DNA of 62,230 nt, taken from an uncultured Cryomorphaceae bacterium (GTDB lineage Bacteria > Bacteroidota > Bacteroidia > Flavobacteriales > Schleiferiaceae). The stretch covers positions 1-62,230 of the forward strand of contig CAJWFD010000009.1 of NCBI GenBank assembly GCA_913031435.1, in the 5' to 3' direction. Made by a program: the position numbers and the translations under genes. Positions 26,701 to 34,374 of this stretch are shown one piece after another; positions within the stretch are counted from its first letter, which is position 1; the number at the start of each line of letters is the position of its first letter. The notes under the pieces were generated by a model. It did no database searches. It saw only the letters and a list, made by a program, of their open reading frames with translations, and had not been told where the DNA came from.

Positions 26701-27877
26701 TTAACAAACTGTCTAACATGTATTTCGTTGCCCAATTGGGCAAACCAAAAGTTTCATAGCGTCCCCAAAACGGAAAACTACCTGGCAAGGCTCCGAGCGT
26801 TTCAGAATTCTCTCTAGTACCACGCTTAGCGATCGCTACGAGTAAAATATTCATTTTAAGAAAAGCTTCTTCCCAGATAGGCTCTCCAGTAATTTGAAAA
26901 ATACTTTCCCAAAGAATTGCCAATTGGGCACCTCCTGTGGGAATAAAACTTTCACTCCCTATCCAATTTTTAGTGTATCGACCGCTAAGCATTCCTCTAG
27001 AAAGAAACTCTGTCGCTAAGACACGCGCAGGTACTAATGCGGCCTCTTTAAAATCTTCATTGGAGAGTTTAACCCCTATATTCCATAAACCGTCGACAGT
27101 GTAGGCAACGGTGTGGATAATGGGCTTATCATTTTTATGAACGGTGTTGTCGCAATTCGCAAACCAGCCCAACTCATTCTGTTGCAACATTACCCATTTC
27201 GAATGAAGCAGGGCCTTTTCCTTCCAGGACTGAGCTTCGACTGGGAAAATATCCACCCACTCTAGTATGGGCGCTACTACATACGTGCCATATACTCTGA
27301 TTTCCCCCATAAAGTCGTTACTACTGAATCTTCCTTGGTCATCCAACTGTTCCCATATCCAGTCAATACAGCGCTTCGCAGCACCCTTCCAATCCTCAGA
27401 TTGGTCAACGTGGTGCAGTGCATGCAATCCACGTAGGATTTGACCACTATTAAAGACCACAGAGGGTCGGTCTTGGTGTACATATCCACCAGGCCAGCCA
27501 CCATCAGCATGTTGAATACCCAACAACCATTTCCCTGCAGCAACAGCTGCTTGTTTTGACTCCACAGACCAAGCAGAATCCGTGATACTTGAATACCTCA
27601 GTAAGGTCGGAATGATATAACCCGTTGTTTCAGGATAGGAACTGGTCCATGATGTATTGAAGTAAAACGTACTAGACCCAGCATCCTTACCAGTTATCAT
27701 ACTATTAATGAGCCATTTCGCTGCATGGTGCATCGCTTGATTTCGATCTTGACTACTTTGATGTTTTAGATAGGACCTTAGATAGACGATTTTATTGACC
27801 TCAGCCAATAGAAAGCGCCAATGATCGTACTTCTTTAAAAAAATTGTCCAATTCCTTATATAGCCTACTGCGCCCAT
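26678..27877 (-). CDS. Alpha/alpha-toroid protein of unknown function
   Basis: A 399-residue protein I cannot assign to a characterised enzyme. Repeated Trp/Gly-rich helical units (AGKWLLGIQHADGGWPGG, GAAKRCIDWIWEQ, LLHSKWVMLQQNELGW, VAYTVDGLWNIG) suggest an alpha/alpha barrel like those of terpene cyclases, epimerases or glycoside lyases; QHADGGW resembles a QW motif. SWTSSYPETTGYIIPTLL is a conserved-looking signature. No signal peptide is seen. Its ATG directly follows the RadC-like stop (TAGATG), and its end overlaps the acetyltransferase gene. A sugar epimerase or polysaccharide-acting enzyme is a guess. Confidence 0.7.
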   Translation of the reverse strand: MGAVGYIRNWTIFLKKYDHWRFLLAEVNKIVYLRSYLKHQSSQDRNQAMHHAAKWLINSMITGKDAGSSTFYFNTSWTSSYPETTGYIIPTLLRYSSITDSAWSVESKQAAVAAGKWLLGIQHADGGWPGGYVHQDRPSVVFNSGQILRGLHALHHVDQSEDWKGAAKRCIDWIWEQLDDQGRFSSNDFMGEIRVYGTYVVAPILEWVDIFPVEAQSWKEKALLHSKWVMLQQNELGWFANCDNTVHKNDKPIIHTVAYTVDGLWNIGVKLSNEDFKEAALVPARVLATEFLSRGMLSGRYTKNWIGSESFIPTGGAQLAILWESIFQITGEPIWEEAFLKMNILLVAIAKRGTRENSETLGALPGSFPFWGRYETFGLPNWATKYMLDSLLNEREKYS

Positions 27878-28420
27878 CTACAATAATCCTTGATCTGAAA
27901 AGCTAAAGTAGCCACTTCGGGCCACAATAAGGTGATCTAATAGGTTTAGATCTAAAGCCAAACATGCCTCATTTAATTTTTTTGTCATTCTCTTGTCATT
28001 TTCACTTGGTTTTAAGGCGCCGAAAGGATGATTATGCGCAACAATCATGGATGTAGCACCAAACGCTATGGCACACTTCAATACTATTCTTACATCTGTT
28101 ACGGTTCCTGTAATTCCACCTTTAAATAGGGACTGGCAACTCAAAGGAATGTGCGCTCTATTGAGATATAGTACATGGAATTCTTCGTGCGGAAGAAAGC
28201 GTAAAGCCTCAAAATACGTTAAGGCATCTTGACTCTTTTTAACTACTAAAGGCAATTTACTAGGGGAACTCCATGCTTTATGCAGCTCTAGCATGGCTAA
28301 GATTTGTTTTGCTTTCACGGGGCCAATTCCGTTAATGCTTGTCAGTGCTACTATATCAGCCATTACAATTTGATCTATTTCAATGAAATGTTTAGCTATT
28401 TGATCTGCTAAAACATCCAC
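27878..28420 (-). CDS. RadC-like JAB/MPN-domain protein, apparently 5'-truncated
   Basis: A 180-residue RadC-family protein: helix-hairpin-helix SINGIGPVKAKQIL (28-41) and a JAMM-type site with His129, His131, Ser139 and Asp142 (AHNHPFGALKPSEND). The family's usual HNHPSG reads HNHPFG. The start is GTG at 28420; no in-frame ATG exists before the upstream TGA at 28441-28439. Full RadC proteins are longer, and the missing part is readable upstream in the same frame (28442-28513). It heads the operon: its TAG stop is directly followed by the toroid ATG. RadC function is unsettled; the DNA-repair name is historical. Confidence 0.8.
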   Translation of the reverse strand: MDVLADQIAKHFIEIDQIVMADIVALTSINGIGPVKAKQILAMLELHKAWSSPSKLPLVVKKSQDALTYFEALRFLPHEEFHVLYLNRAHIPLSCQSLFKGGITGTVTDVRIVLKCAIAFGATSMIVAHNHPFGALKPSENDKRMTKKLNEACLALDLNLLDHLIVARSGYFSFSDQGLL

Positions 28421-28438
28421 CTTCTGATATTTACTAGA

Positions 28439-28513
28439 TCAATTGAGTACAAAACTGATTAGCTTTTCCTGTGACCAAGGTACCTGGTCGTCAAAAAATA
28501 GTGCATCCTTCAT
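28439..28513 (-). pseudogene. Upstream in-frame RadC N-terminal segment ended by TGA
   Basis: ATG at 28513 opens 24 codons (MKDALFFDDQVPWSQEKLIS...) ending in TGA at 28441-28439, in the same frame as the RadC-like gene. EKLISFVLN-stop-SSKYQKVDVLADQI lines up position by position with the RadC segment AELIAILIGSGNKEE. A single G-to-T change (GGA to TGA) would restore one open frame of about 211 codons. This could be a nonsense mutation with reinitiation at GTG 28420, or a sequencing error. Confidence 0.5.
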
Positions 28514-28580
28514 CGTTGATATCGTTAGGGGTTGCTAAATAAGTTCGACAAGCACGATGAAAAATCCTACTTTTAACCCA

Positions 28581-29666
28581 ATGAAAATTGCAGTTCTAGG
28601 ATCACGAGGTATACCAAACCGCTATGGAGGTTTTGAAGAGATGGCTGCTCAAGTTTGCCCCCTGTGGGTAAAGGAGGGTCATCAGGTGACGGTGTATGCC
28701 ATTTCCGACCATCCTGACAAGCAAGAAATTGTAGAGGGAGTAAGGGTTATTCCTATTTTTAATCCTGAAAAAACTATGGGTCTTGCAGGCCAATTCATTT
28801 ATGATTTTCTAGGTATTCTACATGCTCGAAAGCAGAACTATGATATCATTCTACAGCTGGGATATACCACGTCTGGCGTTTGGTCGTTTTTATGGCCAAA
28901 GCATAAAACCATCACTAACATGGATGGGCTCGAGCATAAAAGAGCAAAGTACAGGGGTCTTCTCTCTATATTCCTAAAGTGGTCAGAACGTCGTGCTGTC
29001 AAGGGTTCAAAGCTATTGGTTGCTGACAATCCCGAAATCGCTGCTTATTTAAGGAAATTTAAAAAGCCGATTCAAACCATAGCCTACGGCACAGAGGTCG
29101 TGCCATTTGAGTTTAAAGCAGCGGAATTACTAGAGCAGTTTGATCTAACCTCGAAACAATATCACCTGCATATCGGTCGGGTTCAGCCCGATAACCATGT
29201 CCACGAAATTTTATCTGCAGCGAAAGACAGTGGTGAAACCCTGGTCACTATTGGTGATTATTCGACCCGTTACGGCCGAACCCTAAAAGGTGCTTTTGAC
29301 CATTGTAGAAACATTCATTTCCTGGGCAGTATTTATAACAAAACCATACTGAATGCGCTAAGACAACACAGCTTGTTTTACATTCATGGCCATAGTGCCG
29401 GAGGAACGAATCCCGCCCTATTAGAAGCACTGGGCTGCGGTTGTTTTGTTCTAGCACATGGGAATCGATTCAACGGAAGTGTCCTAGGTGGTCTAGGTGG
29501 ATTGTGGCTTCAAAGTGACCAGCTGTCTGAACTACTGCAGCAGCGGCCAAGTAAAGAGATCTTAGCGCAGCAGCAAGAGCTTGCCTGGGAACGTATGAAA
29601 AATCATTTTCAGTGGAAGGATATCGCAGCGGAGTACATCGATGCTTTCCATGAAATCGGGAAATAA
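28581..29666 (+). CDS. Family 4-type glycosyltransferase with DUF1972 domain
   Basis: A 361-residue GT-B glycosyltransferase. The N terminus MKIAVLGSRGIPNRYGGFEE is the DUF1972 signature found in rhamnosyl- and related transferases; the C-terminal half has the donor-site motif HGHSAGGTNPALLEALGCG. It would transfer a sugar from a nucleotide donor to a surface glycan or lipid carrier on the cytoplasmic side. An ATG at 28557 is in frame, but the family start is at 28581. It is divergent from the RadC-headed operon and ends in a strong terminator. Confidence 0.9.
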   Translation: MKIAVLGSRGIPNRYGGFEEMAAQVCPLWVKEGHQVTVYAISDHPDKQEIVEGVRVIPIFNPEKTMGLAGQFIYDFLGILHARKQNYDIILQLGYTTSGVWSFLWPKHKTITNMDGLEHKRAKYRGLLSIFLKWSERRAVKGSKLLVADNPEIAAYLRKFKKPIQTIAYGTEVVPFEFKAAELLEQFDLTSKQYHLHIGRVQPDNHVHEILSAAKDSGETLVTIGDYSTRYGRTLKGAFDHCRNIHFLGSIYNKTILNALRQHSLFYIHGHSAGGTNPALLEALGCGCFVLAHGNRFNGSVLGGLGGLWLQSDQLSELLQQRPSKEILAQQQELAWERMKNHFQWKDIAAEYIDAFHEIGK

Positions 29667-29710
29667 CAATAAAAAAAAAGCGTCCTGAAAAGGACGCTTT
29701 TTTTTTATTG
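29667..29710. terminator. Bidirectional terminator between glycosyltransferase gene and queA
   Basis: A 20-bp perfect inverted repeat (29667-29686 with 29691-29710, loop GAAA): a GCGTCCT core flanked by nine As on one side and nine Ts on the other, so it can stop transcription in both directions. It serves the two convergent genes. Confidence 0.93.
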
Positions 29711-29714
29711 TCTA

Positions 29715-30764
29715 TTAGATGATCAACATCGCATCGCCAAAGGCAAGAAATCTGTATTTCTCTTTAATGGCTACCCGAATGGAATGCATGGCCAAGTCAT
29801 GACCTAACATCGCACTGTTCATCATAAGTAACGTCGAACCCGGTGGGTGGAAGTTTGTTACCATTGAATCCGGTATCTGCACTTGATAAGGTGGAAACAG
29901 AAATTTGTTTGTCCAACCTTCTGTAGCTGTAACACGACCGCCGGTCGTTAGCGAACTTTCGAGTGTGCGCACTGTAGTGGTCCCAATCGCACATACGCGA
30001 CGTTTATGCAATAAAGCATCGTTAACCACATCTGCACAGGGCTGCTCCAAGAAGAACTGCTCACTGTCCATTTTATGCTTGCTTAAATCTTCCACTTCCA
30101 CAGGACGGAATGTCCCTAATCCAACGTGGTGTGTCAATTCTGGTAAGTGAACTCCTTTAATTTCCAAACGCTTAATCAGATGTTTTGAAAAGTGTAGTCC
30201 CGCAACTGGTGCTGCAACCGCTCCTTCCACTGAAGCAAAGATTGTCTGATAACGTTCTGCATCATCCAGAGTAGGCTCACGGTCTATATACTTTGGAAGA
30301 GGCGTCTCTCCCATCTCTGTTAATTTTGCACGAAATTCTTCATAAGAACCGTCAAACAAAAAACGAAGGGTACGCCCCCTAGAGGTCGTGTTATCAATAA
30401 CCTCTGCTACCAAAGAGTCATCTTCACCAAAATATAGTTTATTACCTATTCTAATTTTACGAGCAGGGTCAACCAAAACATCCCAAAGTCTGCTTTCGGA
30501 ATTAAGCTCCCTGAGCAAGAAGACTTCAATGCGCGCACCGGTCTTCTCCTTATTCCCCCACATGCGTGCTGGGAACACCTTCGTGTTGTTCATTACCATT
30601 ACGTCACCATCATCAAAGTAGTTGATGATTTCGTGAAAGTGCTTATGTTCAATTTCACCGGTATCCTTGTGAACCACCATTAGGCGGCTGTCATCACGGT
30701 GAAGCATAGGTTCTTGAGCGATGAGTTCCTTTGGAAGCTCATAGTCAAAATGTGAAAGTTTCAT
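29715..30764 (-). CDS. queA: S-adenosylmethionine:tRNA ribosyltransferase-isomerase QueA
   Basis: A 349-residue enzyme that transfers the ribosyl moiety of SAM to preQ1 in tRNA, forming epoxyqueuosine. Typical motifs are [44 protein letters not shown] and [24 protein letters not shown] at 30764 is the usual start; a second ATG two codons upstream (30770) is possible. The queuosine gene queD lies far away at 54167. Confidence 0.95.
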   Translation of the reverse strand: MKLSHFDYELPKELIAQEPMLHRDDSRLMVVHKDTGEIEHKHFHEIINYFDDGDVMVMNNTKVFPARMWGNKEKTGARIEVFLLRELNSESRLWDVLVDPARKIRIGNKLYFGEDDSLVAEVIDNTTSRGRTLRFLFDGSYEEFRAKLTEMGETPLPKYIDREPTLDDAERYQTIFASVEGAVAAPVAGLHFSKHLIKRLEIKGVHLPELTHHVGLGTFRPVEVEDLSKHKMDSEQFFLEQPCADVVNDALLHKRRVCAIGTTTVRTLESSLTTGGRVTATEGWTNKFLFPPYQVQIPDSMVTNFHPPGSTLLMMNSAMLGHDLAMHSIRVAIKEKYRFLAFGDAMLII

Positions 30765-30939
30765 TTTCATAGCTTACGGGCTTTGAAAAGTTTATAAAAA
30801 AAGAGAAATGCGAAGATACGATTTCGTACCCCCCCTTGTCAAGTAAAACAACAAGCAATTCCTGATGAACAATAAAGTTCCTGAATTTGTTAAATGTGTG
30901 TTGAACGAATTAAAACTAACATCTTAGCACTACTGCGAC

Positions 30940-31662
30940 ATGGGGGTAAATCTGCACACTGAACTATCGGCCATTAGAGCTAAGGATAATGACCTTCATT
31001 ATAAGGACGTATTGATCGGATACAAGGCACTCTTGGGTCAAAACACTGAAGGAGAACGCATTTTAACGAATCTTTTTCGATCTAACGGCAATGAGGAAAA
31101 ACTTGATTTTAATGCCCTTAACCCAAGCCATATTTATCACATCGCTGACATCAAAGCATTGTGTATAAATTTTAGATTGAGATTCCTAGACTCTAAGCTA
31201 TTCAGAGGAACATTCCCTGTGGAGGCAATAGAGGCTACCAAAACATTCCAAAGCGAACAGAACCGAGAGATCACTGGATTTAAAATGATTGCACCTGCAC
31301 CCATGTTTAAATTGGCAGAAAAAGACAAAGACCCCTTGTTGATGGTACCTATGGGTGGTGATTATTATTATTTACTCGCTAAATGGGGCAATGACTTACA
31401 TCCATTAAGAAAGGTACTGGTATACCCGTTCAGAGACTTTGAAAGCTTATTAAAAACTGTTTTTGTCTTTTGTCTTGCCGTAGCATTACTCTTTCCTGAA
31501 AGCCTTATTCGAAGTAATCAAGACACGGGAACTATTATGCATCTCAGGGTTATATTATTTTTCTGGATGTTCTTTTCCACCAGTGCCATGACGGTGCTAT
31601 ATGGCTTTAGTAGGGTAAAGAATTTCAATACCAATCTTTGGAAAAGCAAATATCTTGACTAA
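30940..31662 (+). CDS. Protein of unknown function with two C-terminal membrane helices
   Basis: A 240-residue protein I do not recognise. Residues 1-165 are soluble and charged (KDNDLHYKDVLIGYKALLG; MVPMGGDYYYLLAKWGND). Then a short linker (PLRKVLVYPFRDFESL) leads to two hydrophobic helices at about 167-187 and 204-224 and a basic tail. The layout is that of a cytoplasmic domain tethered by a C-terminal hairpin. It stands alone, convergent with truB (stops 3 nt apart). Confidence 0.7.
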   Translation: MGVNLHTELSAIRAKDNDLHYKDVLIGYKALLGQNTEGERILTNLFRSNGNEEKLDFNALNPSHIYHIADIKALCINFRLRFLDSKLFRGTFPVEAIEATKTFQSEQNREITGFKMIAPAPMFKLAEKDKDPLLMVPMGGDYYYLLAKWGNDLHPLRKVLVYPFRDFESLLKTVFVFCLAVALLFPESLIRSNQDTGTIMHLRVILFFWMFFSTSAMTVLYGFSRVKNFNTNLWKSKYLD

Positions 31663-31665
31663 AGA

Positions 31666-32367
31666 CTAGGCATCTATGGTGTTTACAAAATGTTCGCACC
31701 ACTGGATCGGATCTTTAGCGCCTTCTACCGAATACGAACCAATTTTAGTCCTACGTAAGCCTGCTAAATGCGCCCCTGAGTGTAACGCCTGCCCTAAGTC
31801 GTGGGCTAAGGATCGAATGTATGTTCCTTTTCCGCAGGTGACACGAATGCTTAACTCCTGCTCAGCAAATGATAGTATTTCTATCTCACGAATATAAACA
31901 TCACGGGGTTCTACCACCACCTGCTCGCCTGCCCTTGCCTTTTTATAAAGCCTAACCCCACCCTGCTTAATGGCAGAGAAAATGGGAGGTAGCTGCTTTG
32001 TTTCGCCTATAAATTGTGGGAGAATCTCAGCGATTGCTTGTTCTGTTACGTGCGCGGTGGGAAACGTTTGATTGATGTCTGACTCTAAGTCATAGGATGG
32101 CGTAGTTGCTCCGAACTTAATTTTAGCAACATACTCCTTTTCTTGTCCCATGAACGTATGGATTTCTTTGGTCATTTTACCCACACATATGATCAAAAGG
32201 CCAGTTGCTAACGGGTCTAAAGTCCCTGCATGTCCAACCTTAATCTTTTTTTCATTCAGTGCATTCTTCAGGGTATATCTGATTTTCGAAACCGCCTGAA
32301 AACTGGTCCAATTCAAGGGCTTATCAACGAGCAAAACCTGCCCCGATTTAATTTCTTCTGCCGTCAA
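31666..32367 (-). CDS. truB: tRNA pseudouridine(55) synthase TruB
   Basis: A 233-residue enzyme forming pseudouridine 55 in the T-loop of tRNAs. The catalytic Asp51 lies in KVGHAGTLDPLATGLL; VDKPLNWTSF and GGVRLYKKARAG are further family motifs, and CGKGTYIRSLAHDLG lies toward the C terminus. It lies 4 nt downstream of uppP, likely one transcript with uppP, the DUF3098 gene and ftsX. Confidence 0.95.
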   Translation of the reverse strand: MTAEEIKSGQVLLVDKPLNWTSFQAVSKIRYTLKNALNEKKIKVGHAGTLDPLATGLLIICVGKMTKEIHTFMGQEKEYVAKIKFGATTPSYDLESDINQTFPTAHVTEQAIAEILPQFIGETKQLPPIFSAIKQGGVRLYKKARAGEQVVVEPRDVYIREIEILSFAEQELSIRVTCGKGTYIRSLAHDLGQALHSGAHLAGLRRTKIGSYSVEGAKDPIQWCEHFVNTIDA

Positions 32368-32371
32368 TTTC

Positions 32372-33172
32372 TTAAATGAATTGAGTAATTACCACAATGA
32401 CTGCTATGGCGAAGCAGTAATAAGAGAAATACCTCAGTTTAGCTCTCTTCACTAAGGTGATCATCCAATTACACGCTAGAATACCGCTAAAAAAAGCTGC
32501 AGACAGTCCCAAGAGTAAAGAGAGTGTACTCACCTCCGCACCAAGTGCTTCTCCTGATATAATATCCTTAGCATCTAGCATTGCTTTCCCTAGAATAATA
32601 GGAAGAACCATTAAAAAAGAAAATTTTGCTGCTTTCTCTCTGTCAATACCCAAGAGTACTGAAGTTGCAATAGTAGAGCCACTTCTCGAGATTCCAGGTA
32701 AAATGGCAATCGCCTGGGCCAACCCAATGATAACCGCTTCTGCAGCGTTTACTGGTTTACCGCTTGTTTTTGCGCGATCTGCGAGAAATAACAATAGACC
32801 TGTCACCGTGAGTGCAGCCGCGATCAATAATAATTGGCCCTCGAATAAAGTGCTGATTTCGTCCTCAAAACCAAGGCCTATGAAACCTGCGGGAACCATG
32901 GATAATAAAATGAAGGATGCGAATTTCGTTTCATCGTTCCACTCGAACTTCAATAAACCGGCAACAATCTCGCCAATTTCCTTTCTGAATACTACAATAG
33001 TGCTTAGCGCCGTACCCAAATGAACTACAACGTCAAAAGTGAGGCTTTCATTTCCACTGAGTTCTAGCCCAAAAAGAGCTTTGACAATCTCTAAATGTCC
33101 AGAGGAACTTACCGGTAAAAATTCCGTTAAGCCCTGAACAAGGCCTAATAAGAGTGCTTGAATAGGAGACAT
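32372..33172 (-). CDS. uppP: Undecaprenyl-diphosphatase UppP (BacA)
   Basis: A 266-residue integral membrane phosphatase that recycles undecaprenyl pyrophosphate to the lipid carrier used for peptidoglycan and surface glycans. The active-site motifs are QGLTEFLPVSSSGHL near the N terminus and PGISRSGSTI about two thirds along. Seven to eight hydrophobic helices are visible. It lies in the ftsX-DUF3098-uppP-truB run. Confidence 0.95.
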   Translation of the reverse strand: MSPIQALLLGLVQGLTEFLPVSSSGHLEIVKALFGLELSGNESLTFDVVVHLGTALSTIVVFRKEIGEIVAGLLKFEWNDETKFASFILLSMVPAGFIGLGFEDEISTLFEGQLLLIAAALTVTGLLLFLADRAKTSGKPVNAAEAVIIGLAQAIAILPGISRSGSTIATSVLLGIDREKAAKFSFLMVLPIILGKAMLDAKDIISGEALGAEVSTLSLLLGLSAAFFSGILACNWMITLVKRAKLRYFSYYCFAIAVIVVITQFI

Positions 33173-33190
33173 GGATTGGTATGAGTAAAG

Positions 33191-33424
33191 TTAAGCTTCT
33201 TTTCGAGGGATCATGATGGCGATAATTGGTAAAACAAGGCCAATAAAAAGAAACCATGGTGCGACACCAATACGCTGCGCGCTAAAAATTTCTGGATTAA
33301 ACTCATTTTGTGCTTCAGCGCCACCGCCAAGCATTAACGCGAAACCGATCACCAGCATTAATAAACCTGCAAGAAGCACGACATATTTGCGACGATCGAA
33401 AAGAAAAGTGTTTTTTGTGTCCAT
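33191..33424 (-). CDS. DUF3098 domain-containing small membrane protein
   Basis: A 77-residue protein with two transmembrane helices (about 13-33 and 52-70) and the Bacteroidota DUF3098 pattern (LFDRRKYVVLLAGLLM, LMLGGGAE). Function is unknown. It sits 2 nt after ftsX and 18 nt before uppP, its usual place in this phylum, suggesting a role in cell division or envelope assembly. Confidence 0.85.
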   Translation of the reverse strand: MDTKNTFLFDRRKYVVLLAGLLMLVIGFALMLGGGAEAQNEFNPEIFSAQRIGVAPWFLFIGLVLPIIAIMIPRKEA

Positions 33425-33426
33425 CC

Positions 33427-34305
33427 TTAGTAGTATAATTCGTTAGTTCTTAATTTTAAATATCGACGTATCGCTATCGCTGTTGATACTCCTGGAACGA
33501 TTAATCCCAAGATTAACAACAATAATGACACCATCAAAAAGGTCTCTCGCGTAATCAACAATGCAAATGCAGGAAAGTATTGGTTAAACGCCCACCCCGA
33601 TAATAGCAACAACGCTACGCTCAGTATGGTACTCAAAATACCGAGCAGGAGGGAATTGATTAAATAAGGGCGACGTATAAATCCACTTGTAGCGCCTACC
33701 AACTGCATGGTCTTTAGAAGGAAACGCTTGGAGTAGATCGTCAAACGTATACTACTGTTAATCAAGGCTAGCGCAACCATTAATAGCAAGAGCGCAGCAG
33801 CAAAAAGCAAATAGGTGATCTTTTCGATATTGTCGTTGACCAACCCAACGAGGTCTCTATCATAAAGCACATCAATAATATAGTCTTGGGCAATCAGCTC
33901 CTTTTTCAAAACGTCTAAGTCTCCCACAGCCACAATTTCTGCTCTAAGGTTAATGTCAATGGTATTACTAAGTGGATTATATCCTAAGAACGATACGAAA
34001 TCTTCCCCTAAATCTTCTTGAAGATGCGCTGCGGCCTGCTCTTTAGTGACCAATTCGGCAGATTTAGCATAGGAGGCCAACTGTTGTGCTTTTAAAAGCG
34101 TGCGAAGTTCTGCTTCCGGAATATCTTCATCTAAGACGAGGGTGAACGTGAAGTTCTCTCGAACAGCAGCACCTAAATCTCTGGCAGACAGTACCAGTAC
34201 ACCAAGAGTTCCCAAGACAAAAAGCACCAACGTCATGGAAATGACGACAGATAGGTAAGAAGACCTCACTCGGGAGGAGGTAAATTTTTGTTCTTTGGAA
34301 CTCAT
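33427..34305 (-). CDS. ftsX: Cell division permease-like protein FtsX
   Basis: A 292-residue inner-membrane protein with an N-terminal helix, a periplasmic domain (about 50-160) and three C-terminal helices, the FtsX layout. With the FtsE ATPase, which is not next to it, it regulates cell-wall hydrolases during division. ATG at 34305 (MSSKEQKFTSSRVRSSYLSV) is chosen; the frame is open upstream but would run into the divergent leuS. Confidence 0.92.
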   Translation of the reverse strand: MSSKEQKFTSSRVRSSYLSVVISMTLVLFVLGTLGVLVLSARDLGAAVRENFTFTLVLDEDIPEAELRTLLKAQQLASYAKSAELVTKEQAAAHLQEDLGEDFVSFLGYNPLSNTIDINLRAEIVAVGDLDVLKKELIAQDYIIDVLYDRDLVGLVNDNIEKITYLLFAAALLLLMVALALINSSIRLTIYSKRFLLKTMQLVGATSGFIRRPYLINSLLLGILSTILSVALLLLSGWAFNQYFPAFALLITRETFLMVSLLLLILGLIVPGVSTAIAIRRYLKLRTNELYY

Positions 34306-34374
34306 CGATGCGAAAATAGTAAATCCTGCGCGGCATTCACTAATTTTACGCGTGTTCAACACTTCTTTAACGAC

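Noticed and set aside
28439-28441. TGA recoded as an amino acid in this genome
   Set aside because: TGA is the normal stop of several intact genes here (for example the TonB-like gene at 18842-18844 and the SDR gene at 229-231), and the pirin remnant also carries a frameshift, so decay or error is simpler.
30771-30939. Riboswitch (preQ1-type) in the gap before queA
   Set aside because: No preQ1 aptamer-like hairpin with an A-rich tail was seen; the gap contains only weak promoter-like sequence. The same holds for the region before queD.
32457-33023. 188-codon open frame opposite uppP
   Set aside because: It mirrors the helix-coding pattern of uppP and has no signal, promoter or family match.
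34288-34374. Extended N terminus of leuS
   Set aside because: The extra 29 codons overlap the divergent ftsX start and show no family similarity.
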